Below, one piece after another: positions 1 to 8,076 of a DNA stretch of 64,000 nt. Source of the DNA: Atlantibacter hermannii (lineage in GTDB: Bacteria > Pseudomonadota > Gammaproteobacteria > Enterobacterales > Enterobacteriaceae); assembly GCA_900635495.1 (NCBI GenBank), contig LR134136.1, forward strand, positions 2,294,001 to 2,358,000, in the 5' to 3' direction. The position numbers and the translations under genes are program-made. Every line of letters starts with the position of its first letter. Position 1 is the stretch's first letter. The notes beneath the pieces are model-generated. The model worked only from the letters and a program-made list of their open reading frames with translations. It ran no database searches and was not told the DNA's origin.

Positions 1-151
1 TCTTTAACGTCGTGGTCTTGCCGCAACCGGAAGGGCCCAGCAATACGCACATTTCGCCTTCCGGCACGTTCAGGTTGACGTTATCCACGGCCTTAATGGT
101 TTGGCCATTTTTCTGGGTAAATTGTTTGGTCAGGTTTTCCAGTTTTATCAT
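1..151 (-). CDS. osmV: Osmoprotectant ABC transporter ATP-binding subunit, partial (OsmV-like)
   Basis: Only the first 50 codons lie in the window; the gene continues past the left edge. The start ATG (rc of 149-151) overlaps the stop of the upstream permease as TAATG, so the two are translationally coupled. The fragment holds a Walker A motif GPSGCGKTTT near residues 39-48. It should be the cytoplasmic ATPase that powers glycine-betaine or choline-type solute import together with the three genes to its right. The last-gene position after permease, binding protein and permease fits the Salmonella OsmU (osmVWXY) layout; the symbol follows that naming and is by homology and order. Confidence 0.85.
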   Translation of the reverse strand, partial: MIKLENLTKQFTQKNGQTIKAVDNVNLNVPEGEMCVLLGPSGCGKTTTLK

Positions 152-799
152 TATCGTATCCCCTTCGGAGTCAGCATCACCTGTAAACGGTGCAGCATCC
201 AGTCAAGTACAATGGCCAGCAAACAAATCATGACGGCGCCAGCAATCAGCATGCGAATATCGCTGCCGCCGATGCCGTTCAGCAGCAACAGACCAAGCCC
301 GCCTGCGCCAATCACCGCCGCAATCGCCATAACGCCAATATTCATCACCACTGCGGTGCGAATGCCGCCGAAAATCACCGGCAGCGCGATGGGGATTTCT
401 ACCCAGCGCAGGCGCTGCCAGAACGTCATGCCGATGCCGCGTCCCGCTTCGCGCAGACCCGGCGGCAGGCTTTCCAGCGCCGTATGGGTATTGCGAACAA
501 TCGGCAGCAGGGAATAGAGGAATACCGCTGTCACGGCAGGCAACGCGCCAATCCCCTGACCAATCATCGAAAACAGAGGGATCATCAGGCCGAACAGCGC
601 GATAGACGGGATGGTCAGCACCACCGTCGCGATGCCCCAGCACCGGCGTCGCCAGCCATTTATGGCGCACGATCAGCACCCCAAGCGGAACGCCAATCAC
701 AATCGCCATGCCCACGGCTAACGCCACCAGCCACAGGTGCTGAAGGGTGAGTCCGCCGATGTACCCGGCGTTATCCATCATGTAATGAATCGTGTCCAT
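151..799 (-). pseudogene. osmW: Osmoprotectant ABC permease (OsmW-like), frameshifted as read
   Basis: An inner-membrane OpuB/YehW-type permease. Residues 1-55 read from the ATG at 799 (AAGGAG ribosome site eight bases upstream), then the frame breaks at the C run 635-638. On the coding strand four G are present where three would join the segment ending PVLG to the next segment IATVVLTIP. From there the second frame runs to the stop at 151 and carries the coupling loop REAGRGIGMTFWQRL typical of binding-protein-dependent permeases. Both halves look fully conserved, so a one-base insertion or a sequencing error is the simplest explanation. It lies 12 bases after osmX and overlaps osmV by one base. 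Confidence 0.82.
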
Positions 800-811
800 C
801 GAAGGGTCTCC

Positions 812-1714
812 TTAAAGCAGCTTGTGCTGTTGAAGAAATTCACGCGCGACCTTTTGGGGCGACTCATGATCGATATCCACCCGGGCATTCAGCGTGGCGA
901 TGACATCATTATTCAGCAGTCCCGACAGGGTGTTGAGCGCCTCGTCCAGGCCCGGATTGGCGTCGAGGATCGGTTTGCGCACCACTGGTGTGACCGCATA
1001 GCTCGGGAAGAACCCTTTATCATCTTCCAGCACTTTGAGATCGAAGCCTTTCACCCGCCCGTCGGTGGTGTACACCAGCCCGGCGTCCACAAACCCATCG
1101 CGAATGGCGTTATACACCAGCCCCGGGTCCATCTGGCGGATTTGCGGGCGGTCGAGACGCATGTTGTAAGCTTTCTGCAGAGGTTTTATGCCGTCGCTGC
1201 GTCCGGAGAATTCCAGGTCAAGGCCCAGCAGCCAGTTGTTTTTCGGGTCATGCTGGCGCAGGTAATCCATTCTTTCCACCATCTGCGACAGGGTGGTGAT
1301 GTTCTCTTTTTCCGCCCGTTCGCGCTGCATCGCGAAGGCATAAGTGTTGTTCATGTCAGCCGGGTTCAGCCACACCAGCCCGAGTTTGGCGTCCAGGCGT
1401 TTCACGGTGTCGTAAGACTCCTGCGGCGTCATTCGCTTATCAATTTTGTTAAAGATAATCAGCGAGGTGCCGGTGTATTCCCAGGTGATATCGATTTGGT
1501 TATTGACCATCGCATTGCGGGAAATAACGGCGGCAATATTGGTTTTCGGCTGCACCGGGAAACCCTTCTTTTGCAGGTACAGAACCGTCAGGGCAGAGAG
1601 GATATGTTGCTCGGTAAATCCTTTGGTTGCGAGGACGATGGGGGCAGCCTGGGCAACGTTCGCGAAAAGCGCCAGCCCCGTTACGGCGGCCAGCAGGCGG
1701 GAAAACAGTCTCAT
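812..1714 (-). CDS. osmX: Osmoprotectant-binding periplasmic protein (OsmX-like)
   Basis: A 300-residue OpuAC-family substrate-binding protein. It starts with a signal peptide (MRLFSRLLAAVTGLALF, probable cleavage after AQA near residue 23) and continues with the family opening GFTEQHILSALTVLYLQKKG. Such proteins bind glycine betaine, choline sulfate or related osmolytes in the periplasm and deliver them to the two flanking permeases. The start is preceded by a GGAGCG-type ribosome site. It sits 22 bases after the first permease gene and 12 before the second, so the four genes form one minus-strand operon. The substrate is inferred from the family only. Confidence 0.88.
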   Translation of the reverse strand: MRLFSRLLAAVTGLALFANVAQAAPIVLATKGFTEQHILSALTVLYLQKKGFPVQPKTNIAAVISRNAMVNNQIDITWEYTGTSLIIFNKIDKRMTPQESYDTVKRLDAKLGLVWLNPADMNNTYAFAMQRERAEKENITTLSQMVERMDYLRQHDPKNNWLLGLDLEFSGRSDGIKPLQKAYNMRLDRPQIRQMDPGLVYNAIRDGFVDAGLVYTTDGRVKGFDLKVLEDDKGFFPSYAVTPVVRKPILDANPGLDEALNTLSGLLNNDVIATLNARVDIDHESPQKVAREFLQQHKLL

Positions 1715-1736
1715 GGTTCGCTCCTTATTATTATTA

Positions 1737-2447
1737 TCAGGCAGTGTGCGGGCTCATCAGGCGGCCCAGACCGGCCAGCGCTAAATCCAGAATCATGGCA
1801 AACAGCGCCGTGGCAGCCGCGCCGAGGATCAAAGTGGGGAAGTCATTCAGATAGATGCCGGGGAAAATCAGTTCGCCATAGCTGCTGGCGCCAATGAGAA
1901 ACGCCAGCGGGGCGGTTCCGACGTTGATCGCCGTGGCGATACGGATACCTGACAGCATGACTGGCCAGGCGTTGGGTAGCTCAACCTGACGTAACCGCTG
2001 CCAGCGGGTCATGCCGATACCTTTGGCCGCTTCAATCAGCGAGCCCGGTACGGAACACAACCCGGCGTAGGTATTACGGACAATCGGCAACAGAGACGCG
2101 AGGAATAAGGCGAATATCGCCGGACGATCGCCGATACCGATAATCACCATTGCCAGCGCCAGCACTGCCAGAGGCGGTAAGGTATTGCCAACGTTGAAAA
2201 TTTGCATCACGTATTCCGCGAAACGGCGGGCGGCGGGGCGGCTCAATAAAATACCGCTGGGAATACCGACCAACAGCGCCAGCGCCATTGAACTGAATAC
2301 CAGTTTCAGATGCTGTTGCCCGAGGTAGATCAAGTCCACCCGACGTTCTTTAACCGTATCCAGACCGACGCCCCAGACGATCAAACCTGTCACCAAAATG
2401 AGCGCAAGCAGCGCCAGCACTGCGCGCAGTGCAAGTTGTCTATACAT
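1737..2447 (-). CDS. osmY: Osmoprotectant ABC permease, first gene of operon (OsmY-like of OsmU)
   Basis: A 236-residue integral membrane permease with about six hydrophobic segments and the EAA-type coupling loop EAAKGIGMTRWQRL near residues 137-150, which contacts the ATPase. It is the first gene of the osmU-type operon and is intact. It pairs with the second permease at 151-799 to make a heterodimeric channel. The symbol follows Salmonella OsmU naming, where OsmY is a permease and not the unrelated E. coli osmotically induced periplasmic protein of the same name. The promoter should lie in the 520-base gap to its right, which holds a spaced AATGATT repeat cluster. Confidence 0.86.
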   Translation of the reverse strand: MYRQLALRAVLALLALILVTGLIVWGVGLDTVKERRVDLIYLGQQHLKLVFSSMALALLVGIPSGILLSRPAARRFAEYVMQIFNVGNTLPPLAVLALAMVIIGIGDRPAIFALFLASLLPIVRNTYAGLCSVPGSLIEAAKGIGMTRWQRLRQVELPNAWPVMLSGIRIATAINVGTAPLAFLIGASSYGELIFPGIYLNDFPTLILGAAATALFAMILDLALAGLGRLMSPHTA

Positions 2448-2531
2448 TGCTGTGTGTCTCCCTGAGCACGCGTTATAGAATTGTTATGCCTTGTGTTGGC
2501 AGGGTGTTAAGAGCTATAGCAACGGGACGGG

Positions 2532-2586
2532 AATGATTCCAGTTTGTTAATCATTAACCTGGTAATGATTCATCGACCAAATCATT
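2532..2586. repeat. Four alternating AATGATT/AATCATT heptamers, about 16-base period
   Basis: AATGATT occurs at 2532-2538 and 2564-2570, and its reverse complement AATCATT at 2549-2555 and 2580-2586. The start-to-start steps are 17, 15 and 16 bases and the orientation alternates, giving two inverted pairs. The cluster lies 85-139 bases upstream of the osmU start codon, so it is a candidate operator array for the osmoprotectant operon. I do not recognise the cognate regulator. Confidence 0.5.
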
Positions 2587-2894
2587 AATTTGGCCTTATA
2601 ACGTCTGAAAAAAAGGCGGGTATAAAGAATTATCTTAAAGTCCGTAAATGGTAAGTGACGTTGTCACTAATAGAATGCTGGTTTCATCGGCGAAAAGTGG
2701 CTTGCGGTGTTCGGCAAATTTACAAAAGCAGGTTTACAAAACGTGAGTAAACGGTTTGTTAAGTAATAAAAAATTCCTTTCCATGATTATAAGAATACAG
2801 GGCGAGACACTTTATAAGTCACTATTTATGAAAGAAAATAATGCTCTTCATGGTGCTGTTGCTACGCATGGTGATCAGACCTGTTTTATTTATA

Positions 2895-2944
2895 TGTGAC
2901 ATCATTCACGCAGGTGGAATAAAATATTCCTTACACTGAGTCAT
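2895..2944 (+). promoter_or_regulatory. Class II CRP-dependent promoter of murQP
   Basis: TGTGA-CATCAT-TCACG at 2895-2910 matches the CRP consensus TGTGA-N6-TCACA at nine of ten core positions. A -10-like TACACT sits at 2932-2937, which predicts a start near 2944 and places the CRP centre at about -41.5, the class II geometry. CRP control of murQ is known in E. coli. No murR repressor gene is visible in this window. Confidence 0.65.
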
Positions 2945-2967
2945 TCTTTGAAAAATATGAGGCCGCT

Positions 2968-3870
2968 ATGAGCATCGATTTACGCCAACTACTCACCGAA
3001 CGCCGCAATCCCGCCAGCGAGAATATCGACACCCTGTCGACACTGGAGATGCTGACGGTCATGAACGATGAGGATTGCCGGGTTCCGCTTGCGATCACAC
3101 CTTATCTCCCGCAGATCGCAAAGCTGGTGGACCGCGTCGCGCAGGCGTTTGCTGAGGGAGGCCGGTTGATTTATATCGGCGCGGGCACATCAGGGCGGCT
3201 CGGCATCCTGGACGCCAGCGAATGCCCGCCGACTTTCGGAACCAGGCCGGAGCAGGTCGTCGGGCTTATCGCTGGCGGGCATAAAGCCATTTTAAGCGCG
3301 GTAGAGAATGTGGAAGACAACCGCGAGCAGGGCGAAGCGGATTTGAAAGCGATTAACTTTAGCGCCAAAGATGTGCTGGTGGGCCTTGCCGCGAGTGGCA
3401 GAACGCCGTATGTGCTCGGCGCGATGGCGTGGGCCCGTTCACTGAATGCCTGCGTGGCGGTAGTGAGCTGCAATCCGCAAAGTGAAATGGCGGCGCTGGC
3501 GGACATTGCGATTACTCCTGCCGTCGGGCCGGAAGTGGTAACCGGTTCGACACGCCTGAAAGCGGGTACAGCCCAGAAGCTGGTGCTAAATATGATCACC
3601 ACCGGGGCGATGATCCGCAGCGGCAAGGTCTACAGTAATTTAATGGTCGATGTGGAAGCCACCAACGCCAAACTGATTGAGCGCCAGATTTCGATTGTGA
3701 TGGATGCGACCGAGTGCGATCGCGCCACCGCCGAGGCCGCGCTGCAACAGTGTCATCGCCACTGTAAAACCGCCATCGTGATGGTGCTGACCGGCCTTGA
3801 CGCCGCGCAGGCGAAAGCGGTACTGGAAAAAAACAACGGATTTATCCGTCTGGCATTACAACAGGCGTAA
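2968..3870 (+). CDS. murQ: N-acetylmuramic acid 6-phosphate etherase MurQ
   Basis: This cytoplasmic enzyme cleaves the lactyl ether of MurNAc-6-phosphate to give GlcNAc-6-phosphate and D-lactate, feeding recycled or imported peptidoglycan sugar into amino-sugar metabolism. The 300-residue length is normal. The SIS-domain signature is clear: GAGTSGRLGILDASECPPTF (residues about 72-91), then LVGLAASGRTPYV and VVTGSTRLKAGTAQKLVLN. The start ATG follows a GAGG ribosome site. It lies 12 bases before murP, so the two form an operon. The usual upstream repressor gene murR is absent here. Confidence 0.96.
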   Translation: MSIDLRQLLTERRNPASENIDTLSTLEMLTVMNDEDCRVPLAITPYLPQIAKLVDRVAQAFAEGGRLIYIGAGTSGRLGILDASECPPTFGTRPEQVVGLIAGGHKAILSAVENVEDNREQGEADLKAINFSAKDVLVGLAASGRTPYVLGAMAWARSLNACVAVVSCNPQSEMAALADIAITPAVGPEVVTGSTRLKAGTAQKLVLNMITTGAMIRSGKVYSNLMVDVEATNAKLIERQISIVMDATECDRATAEAALQQCHRHCKTAIVMVLTGLDAAQAKAVLEKNNGFIRLALQQA

Positions 3871-3882
3871 AGGAAACCAGCG

Positions 3883-5346
3883 ATGGCCAAAATAACCCGC
3901 GAGATGATAGCCCGTATTACCCAGGCCGTGGGCGGCGGAAGCAACGTTGCCCATTGCGGCAACTGTATGACCCGCCTCCGACTTACCCTGCGTGACGATA
4001 CCCGCGCCGATGTCGCGGCGATTCGCCAGATCCCCGGCGTGCTGGGTGTGATTGAAAGCGATGAACAGTTCCAGATTGTGCTTGGTCCGGGGCACGCCCA
4101 GACCGCGGCAGAGATGATGAATCAACATCTGGAAAGCGCCGCGGACGATGCGCCGGGCGCGGCGGCGGCACCCGCCAGCGACGCCACGCTTGATGAGATT
4201 GCCGCCCGGAAAAAACAGCAGTTGAAAGGTAAGCAAACCAGCGGCGTGCAAAAGTTTCTGGCGAAATTCGCCACTATCTTTACGCCCCTTATCCCGGGCT
4301 TTATCGCCGTCGGTTTGCTGCTGGGCTTCGCGACGCTTGCCGAGCAAATTTTTGTGCTGGGTAAGGCCTCGCCAAACAGCGTGCTGGTGGAAATCATCAG
4401 TTATATGAAGGTGTTCAGTAAAGGGATGTTCACCTTTCTGAGTATTCTCATCGGTTACAACGCGCAGAAAGCGTTCGGCGGTTCCGGCGTTAATGGCGCG
4501 ATCATCGCCGCCCTGTTTGTGCTGGGGTATAACCCCGACGCCACAACTGGGTTCTATTCCGGCATCTCTTCCTTTTTCGGCCATACCATCGATCCGCGCG
4601 GCAATATTATCGGCGTGCTGATTGCCGCCATTCTCGGCGCGTGGGTGGAAAAGCGCGTGCGCAGCATCATGCCAGCCAATCTGGATATGATCCTGACCTC
4701 CGCCGTTACGCTGCTGATTATGGGCGCGGTGACGTTTATCGCGATCATGCCGGTGGGCGGATATCTGTTCAACGGAATGTCATGGCTGTTCCTGCACCTG
4801 AACGGCAACCCCTTTGGGTCGGCGGTGCTGGCGGGGCTGTTCTTACTGGCGGTAATGTTTGGCGTACACCAGGGGTTTGTTCCGGTCTATTTTGCCTTAA
4901 TGGATGCGCAGGGCTTCAACTCGCTGTTCACCATTCTCGCGATGGCAGGCGGCGGCCAGGTGGGCGCGGCGCTGGCGCTTTACGCCCGCGCAAACAAAGA
5001 GGCGCTGCTGCGTACCCAAATCAAAGGGGCGATTATTCCCGGCATCCTGGGCATTGGCGAACCGCTGATTTACGGCGTGACGCTGCCGCGGGTGAAGCCT
5101 TTTATCACTGCCTGCCTGGGCGGCGCATGCGGCGGCTTCTTTATTGGCCTGGTGGCCTGGCTCGGGTTGCCGGTGGGGCTGAATACCGTATTTGGTCCGT
5201 CGGGTCTGGTGGCGCTGCCATTAATGACATCGAATAGCGGGATTTATGCCGGGATGGCGGTTTACGCGGCGGGATTAGCGGTTGCCTATCTGTCAGGGTT
5301 TATCCTGACGTGGTTGTTTGGCAGTAAGAATGTCGATCTGAGTTAA
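3883..5346 (+). CDS. murP: PTS N-acetylmuramic acid transporter EIIBC (MurP)
   Basis: This inner-membrane PTS permease imports MurNAc and phosphorylates it at C6, supplying the substrate of MurQ. The 487-residue protein has an N-terminal EIIB domain with the phospho-acceptor cysteine in NCMTRLRL (Cys28), a linker around residues 90-120, and a glucose-family EIIC domain with many membrane segments and the motif GIGEPLIYGVTLP. It has no EIIA domain, so the general EIIA-Glc (Crr) is expected to serve it, as in E. coli. The AAAGGAA ribosome site is well placed. A short hairpin follows the stop. Confidence 0.95.
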   Translation: MAKITREMIARITQAVGGGSNVAHCGNCMTRLRLTLRDDTRADVAAIRQIPGVLGVIESDEQFQIVLGPGHAQTAAEMMNQHLESAADDAPGAAAAPASDATLDEIAARKKQQLKGKQTSGVQKFLAKFATIFTPLIPGFIAVGLLLGFATLAEQIFVLGKASPNSVLVEIISYMKVFSKGMFTFLSILIGYNAQKAFGGSGVNGAIIAALFVLGYNPDATTGFYSGISSFFGHTIDPRGNIIGVLIAAILGAWVEKRVRSIMPANLDMILTSAVTLLIMGAVTFIAIMPVGGYLFNGMSWLFLHLNGNPFGSAVLAGLFLLAVMFGVHQGFVPVYFALMDAQGFNSLFTILAMAGGGQVGAALALYARANKEALLRTQIKGAIIPGILGIGEPLIYGVTLPRVKPFITACLGGACGGFFIGLVAWLGLPVGLNTVFGPSGLVALPLMTSNSGIYAGMAVYAAGLAVAYLSGFILTWLFGSKNVDLS

Positions 5347-5353
5347 GCGGATG

Positions 5354-5374
5354 CCTCCGGCGGTGTGCCGGAGG
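5354..5374. terminator. Hairpin between murP and ynfD, possibly bidirectional
   Basis: CCTCCGGC (5354-5361) and GCCGGAGG (5367-5374) form an 8-bp stem with a 5-base loop between two convergent genes. The T tract is weak on both sides, so termination efficiency is uncertain. Confidence 0.5.
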
Positions 5375-5380
5375 GTCATC

Positions 5381-5686
5381 TTATTGCGGCTCGCTTTGCG
5401 ACCCGTCCTGCCCGGCGGCAGCGCTGCCTGACGCGTTGCCGCTGCTGGTGCGGGTATAGAGGATTTTATGCGTGTCGTTCGCGCAGTGACCGACCACTTG
5501 CGCGTCCATTTGATCCACCTGATCGCCAGGCACAATGGTTAAGCTAAAACTGGTTTCCGAAACGCCATTATTGATGATGCGCTGTTGGATATCCGCTTTG
5601 ACCCGTTCACAGGATTCCGGCGCGGCCAGCGCTGGCGCGGCGGCAAACGCCAGCAGACAGACAACCGGCAAGGCTAAACGCTTCAT
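5381..5686 (-). CDS. ynfD: DUF1161 periplasmic protein YnfD
   Basis: A 101-residue small secreted protein of the DUF1161 family, function unknown. It has a signal peptide (MKRLALPVVCLLAFAAAPALA), then a conserved core containing VKADIQQRIINNG, VVGHCANDTHKILYTR and a low-complexity acidic tail ending SEPQ. I chose the ATG at 5686 because AAGGAG lies five bases before it and the family starts with the signal peptide; an upstream ATG at 5731 would add a hydrophilic extension. It is divergent from ynfC, the same arrangement as in E. coli. Confidence 0.88.
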   Translation of the reverse strand: MKRLALPVVCLLAFAAAPALAAPESCERVKADIQQRIINNGVSETSFSLTIVPGDQVDQMDAQVVGHCANDTHKILYTRTSSGNASGSAAAGQDGSQSEPQ

Positions 5687-5794
5687 ATCAGTCTCCTTTG
5701 GGGTGTGCTCAGGTCTAAGCATAGCATTCATAGTGTAAATCTCTGTATTTGCTTATATCATGAATGCTGATTTCAGACGGGAGGAAGCCCACGC

Positions 5795-6505
5795 GTGAAG
5801 CCACAGATTTTTATCATAGCGTTAACGGCAGCACTGAGCGGCTGTGACGATCCCCAGGGGCCCATTGCCTACACACCTGAAATGGCAAGTTTTTCAAATG
5901 AATTTGACTTTGACCCGCTGCGTGGGCCGGTTAAAGATTTCAGCCAGACATTACTGAATGACCATGGCGAAGTGACCCGCCGGGTAAGTGGCACGATGTC
6001 GAAAGAAGGGTGTTTTGATACGCTGGAGTTTCACGATCTCGATGCCAATACCGGGGCGGCGCTGGTGCTCGATGCCAATTACTATCTGGAAGCTGGCTCG
6101 CAGGAAAAACGGGTGAAACTGCAGGGAAAATGCCAGCTGGCGGAACTTCCGGCTATCGGCTTACAGTACGAAACCGACGATAACGGCTTTGTGGTGGCGG
6201 CGCGGGGGAAAGAGGCCTCGGTGGAATATCGCTACGACGAGGAAGGCTATCCGCTGGGCAAGAAAACCCAGGCTAAAGCATCCACGCTGGACGTCAAAGC
6301 CACCACTACCGGGGATAAACGTAAAAAACTCAATTACCAGTCGGTCAGCCTGCTGGATAACAAAGCCATTTCCCATGCCACGCAGGTCTGCAAATACGAC
6401 GACTATTTCAATCCGGTGAGTTGCACCCTGGACGTGACGGACGAGAGCGCCACGCCACCGACGGTGCACCATTTCACCATCAAAAACACCATTGAATATT
6501 ACTAA
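5795..6505 (+). CDS. ynfC: UPF0257 lipoprotein YnfC
   Basis: A 236-residue lipoprotein of unknown function, the same length as E. coli YnfC. It starts at GTG with GGAGG upstream. The lipobox LSGC ends at Cys17, so it should be lipid-anchored; the residues after the cysteine are DD, an inner-membrane retention type of signal. The conserved core FSNEFDFDPLRGPVKDF follows at about residues 33-49 and the C-terminus is TIKNTIEYY. It is convergent with speG. Confidence 0.92.
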   Translation: MKPQIFIIALTAALSGCDDPQGPIAYTPEMASFSNEFDFDPLRGPVKDFSQTLLNDHGEVTRRVSGTMSKEGCFDTLEFHDLDANTGAALVLDANYYLEAGSQEKRVKLQGKCQLAELPAIGLQYETDDNGFVVAARGKEASVEYRYDEEGYPLGKKTQAKASTLDVKATTTGDKRKKLNYQSVSLLDNKAISHATQVCKYDDYFNPVSCTLDVTDESATPPTVHHFTIKNTIEYY

Positions 6506-6532
6506 CCCGCGGGCCTGCCGCGGGTAGCGCCG

Positions 6533-7090
6533 TTACTGCGCGGTGGGCTTTAAAATATTGCCCTGGGTTTTGTGTTCCGCCAGATATTGATGCTGGAAAA
6601 TGCACATGCGGATGGTGTTGCGGTACTCGCCGTTAATAAAGAATTCATGAACCAGCTCGCCCTCAACCGTGAACCCAAGCTTACGGTAGATGTGGATGGC
6701 TTTAACGTTTTCTTTATCGACAATCAGGTAGAGCTTGTACAGGTTGAGTACGGTAAAACCGTAGTCCATCGCCAGTTTGGCGGCGCGGGACGCCAGCCCT
6801 TTACCCTGATGCTCCGGAGAAATAATGATCTGGAACTCGGCGCGGCGATGGACGTGGTTAATTTCCACCAGTTCCACAAGGCCGGCTTTATCGCCATCGC
6901 ACTCCACCACAAAGCGGCGTTCGCTCTGGTCGTGAATGTGTTTATCGTACAGATCGGAGAGTTCGACAAACGCCTCATAGGGTTCTTCAAACCAGTAACG
7001 CATTACGCTGGCGTTGTTATCTAACTGATGGACGAAGCGCAAATCTTCACGCTCAAGCGGACGAAGTTTAACGTTGAGATCGCTGGGCAT
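6533..7090 (-). CDS. speG: Spermidine N1-acetyltransferase SpeG
   Basis: A cytoplasmic GNAT enzyme that acetylates spermidine and spermine with acetyl-CoA to prevent polyamine toxicity, for example in the cold or in stationary phase. The 185-residue protein matches the family length and retains the typical segments RPLEREDLRFVHQLDNNASV, FQIIISPEHQGKGLASRAA (acetyl-CoA pyrophosphate-binding loop) and YRKLGF. It is followed on the same strand by nothing; ynfB lies upstream on the minus strand with a hairpin between them, so it is probably transcribed on its own. Confidence 0.96.
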   Translation of the reverse strand: MPSDLNVKLRPLEREDLRFVHQLDNNASVMRYWFEEPYEAFVELSDLYDKHIHDQSERRFVVECDGDKAGLVELVEINHVHRRAEFQIIISPEHQGKGLASRAAKLAMDYGFTVLNLYKLYLIVDKENVKAIHIYRKLGFTVEGELVHEFFINGEYRNTIRMCIFQHQYLAEHKTQGNILKPTAQ

Positions 7091-7119
7091 GGTAAATCCT
7101 TTTTATGCTGGTGAAACAA

Positions 7120-7137
7120 GGGCTCCTGCGGGAGCCC
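7120..7137 (-). terminator. Terminator of ynfB
   Basis: GGGCTCC and GGGAGCCC pair around a TGC loop directly downstream of ynfB. On the minus strand the hairpin is followed by TTGTTT, a modest U tract. Confidence 0.6.
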
Positions 7138-7143
7138 TGGGTC

Positions 7144-7482
7144 TTACGGTGTAATCTGGCGGCCTGTTCGACGATCCAGGCAGCGAAGGGTATTCGGTTC
7201 CCAGTAAGCGTTCACATTGGCGCTTTGCTGACATTTGTCCTGGGCGTCAAAGGCGACGTCCGCTTTATCCCACTCTTTTTCTGCACGCTTGTTAATTTTC
7301 TGGCGCAGCGAACGGGTGTCATTCCATTGCTCTTTATCCATCGCCGCATTCTGGCGAGATTGCGCGCTGTCGCCGGATTCGATGATCAGTCGATCGGTCT
7401 GCGCATGGAGCGGCGAAGCGATGGCAAACACACCAGCCAGCAACATCATAACTGCAGATTTGCCAAGGAGGGTTTTCATCAT
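7144..7482 (-). CDS. ynfB: UPF0482 periplasmic protein YnfB
   Basis: A 112-residue exported protein of unknown function. It has a signal peptide (residues 1 to about 27, ending LHAQ) and the conserved core LIIESGDSAQSRQNAA followed by KEQWNDTRSLRQK and NAYWEPNTLRCLDRRTGRQITP. The ATG is preceded by AAAGGA; a second ATG follows immediately and either could be used. It is divergent from ynfA, as in E. coli. Confidence 0.9.
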   Translation of the reverse strand: MMKTLLGKSAVMMLLAGVFAIASPLHAQTDRLIIESGDSAQSRQNAAMDKEQWNDTRSLRQKINKRAEKEWDKADVAFDAQDKCQQSANVNAYWEPNTLRCLDRRTGRQITP

Positions 7483-7592
7483 GGTTTCCTTTAAGGTTAA
7501 ACAGTACGTATCGGTCGCCCGACGCTTTTATTATACCATTGCCGGGTCACAGAGCAGCACCCTTGAACAGATTATCAGGAATTAACTTCAAC

Positions 7593-7919
7593 ATGATTAA
7601 AACAACGTTGCTGTTTTTTGCCACCGCGCTGGCTGAAATCGTCGGCTGTTTTTTGCCGTGGCTGTGGTTACGGCGCGGGGCATCGGCATGGTTGTTATTG
7701 CCCGCCGGGCTTTCACTGGCGCTTTTCGTCTGGTTGTTAACCCTCCATCCCGCCGCGAGCGGGCGCGTCTATGCGGCCTATGGCGGCGTCTACGTCATGA
7801 CAGCACTTCTCTGGCTACGGGTCGTGGACGGCATAAAACTCAGTTTATCCGACTGGCTCGGCGCAGGGATCGCCCTGTGCGGCATGTTGATCATCGTTGC
7901 TGGCTGGGGCCGCACCTAA
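7593..7919 (+). CDS. ynfA: UPF0060 inner-membrane protein YnfA
   Basis: A 108-residue protein with four predicted membrane helices, related to the small multidrug-resistance fold. Efflux activity has been proposed for the family and is not established here. I chose the ATG at 7593 because the protein then starts MIKTTLLFFATALAE and has the exact family length; the upstream in-frame ATG at 7539 would add an unrelated leader. The conserved stretch HPAASGRVYAAYGGVYV lies in the middle. It is followed by the rspA control region. Confidence 0.93.
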   Translation: MIKTTLLFFATALAEIVGCFLPWLWLRRGASAWLLLPAGLSLALFVWLLTLHPAASGRVYAAYGGVYVMTALLWLRVVDGIKLSLSDWLGAGIALCGMLIIVAGWGRT

Positions 7920-7969
7920 CTTAAATCCTCTCAAAACTGATGAAAATTTATGCAATCCGCGCGGTTGTT

Positions 7970-8042
7970 TGTGATTGCATTCATGTTTCTGTGAACTTCA
8001 TACTTGTATGGTAGTAGCTCGGTTGCGTAAATTGAACGCAAC
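7970..8042 (+). promoter_or_regulatory. rspA promoter: CRP site, operator over -10, and inverted repeat in leader
   Basis: TGTGA-TTGCAT-TCATG at 7970-7985 resembles a CRP site. A -10-like TATGGT at 8007-8012 predicts a start near 8019, giving a CRP centre at -41.5. The palindrome CATAC-TT-GTATG at 7999-8010 overlaps the -10 box and is a candidate repressor operator. A perfect 7-bp inverted repeat GTTGCGT/ACGCAAC with a 7-base spacer lies at 8022-8042, just after the predicted start. RspR (gene at 14209-14898) controls rspA in E. coli and is the obvious candidate ligand-responsive repressor. Confidence 0.55.
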
Positions 8043-8076
8043 TTAATACATGCCGTTCACGTTGTAAGGAAAAAAC

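Larger units (their letters stand above)
2448..2967. other. Divergent intergenic region osmU / murQ
   Basis: This 520-base AT-rich gap separates the minus-strand osmU operon from plus-strand murQ. No convincing small gene was found. It holds a four-copy AATGATT/AATCATT cluster near the osmU end and a CRP-type site with a matching -10 box near murQ. Both are listed separately. Confidence 0.7.

Noticed and set aside
203..640. Arginine- and aspartate-rich second half of the osmW start frame
   Set aside because: It is the out-of-frame reading of the real permease, produced by the extra G at 635-638.
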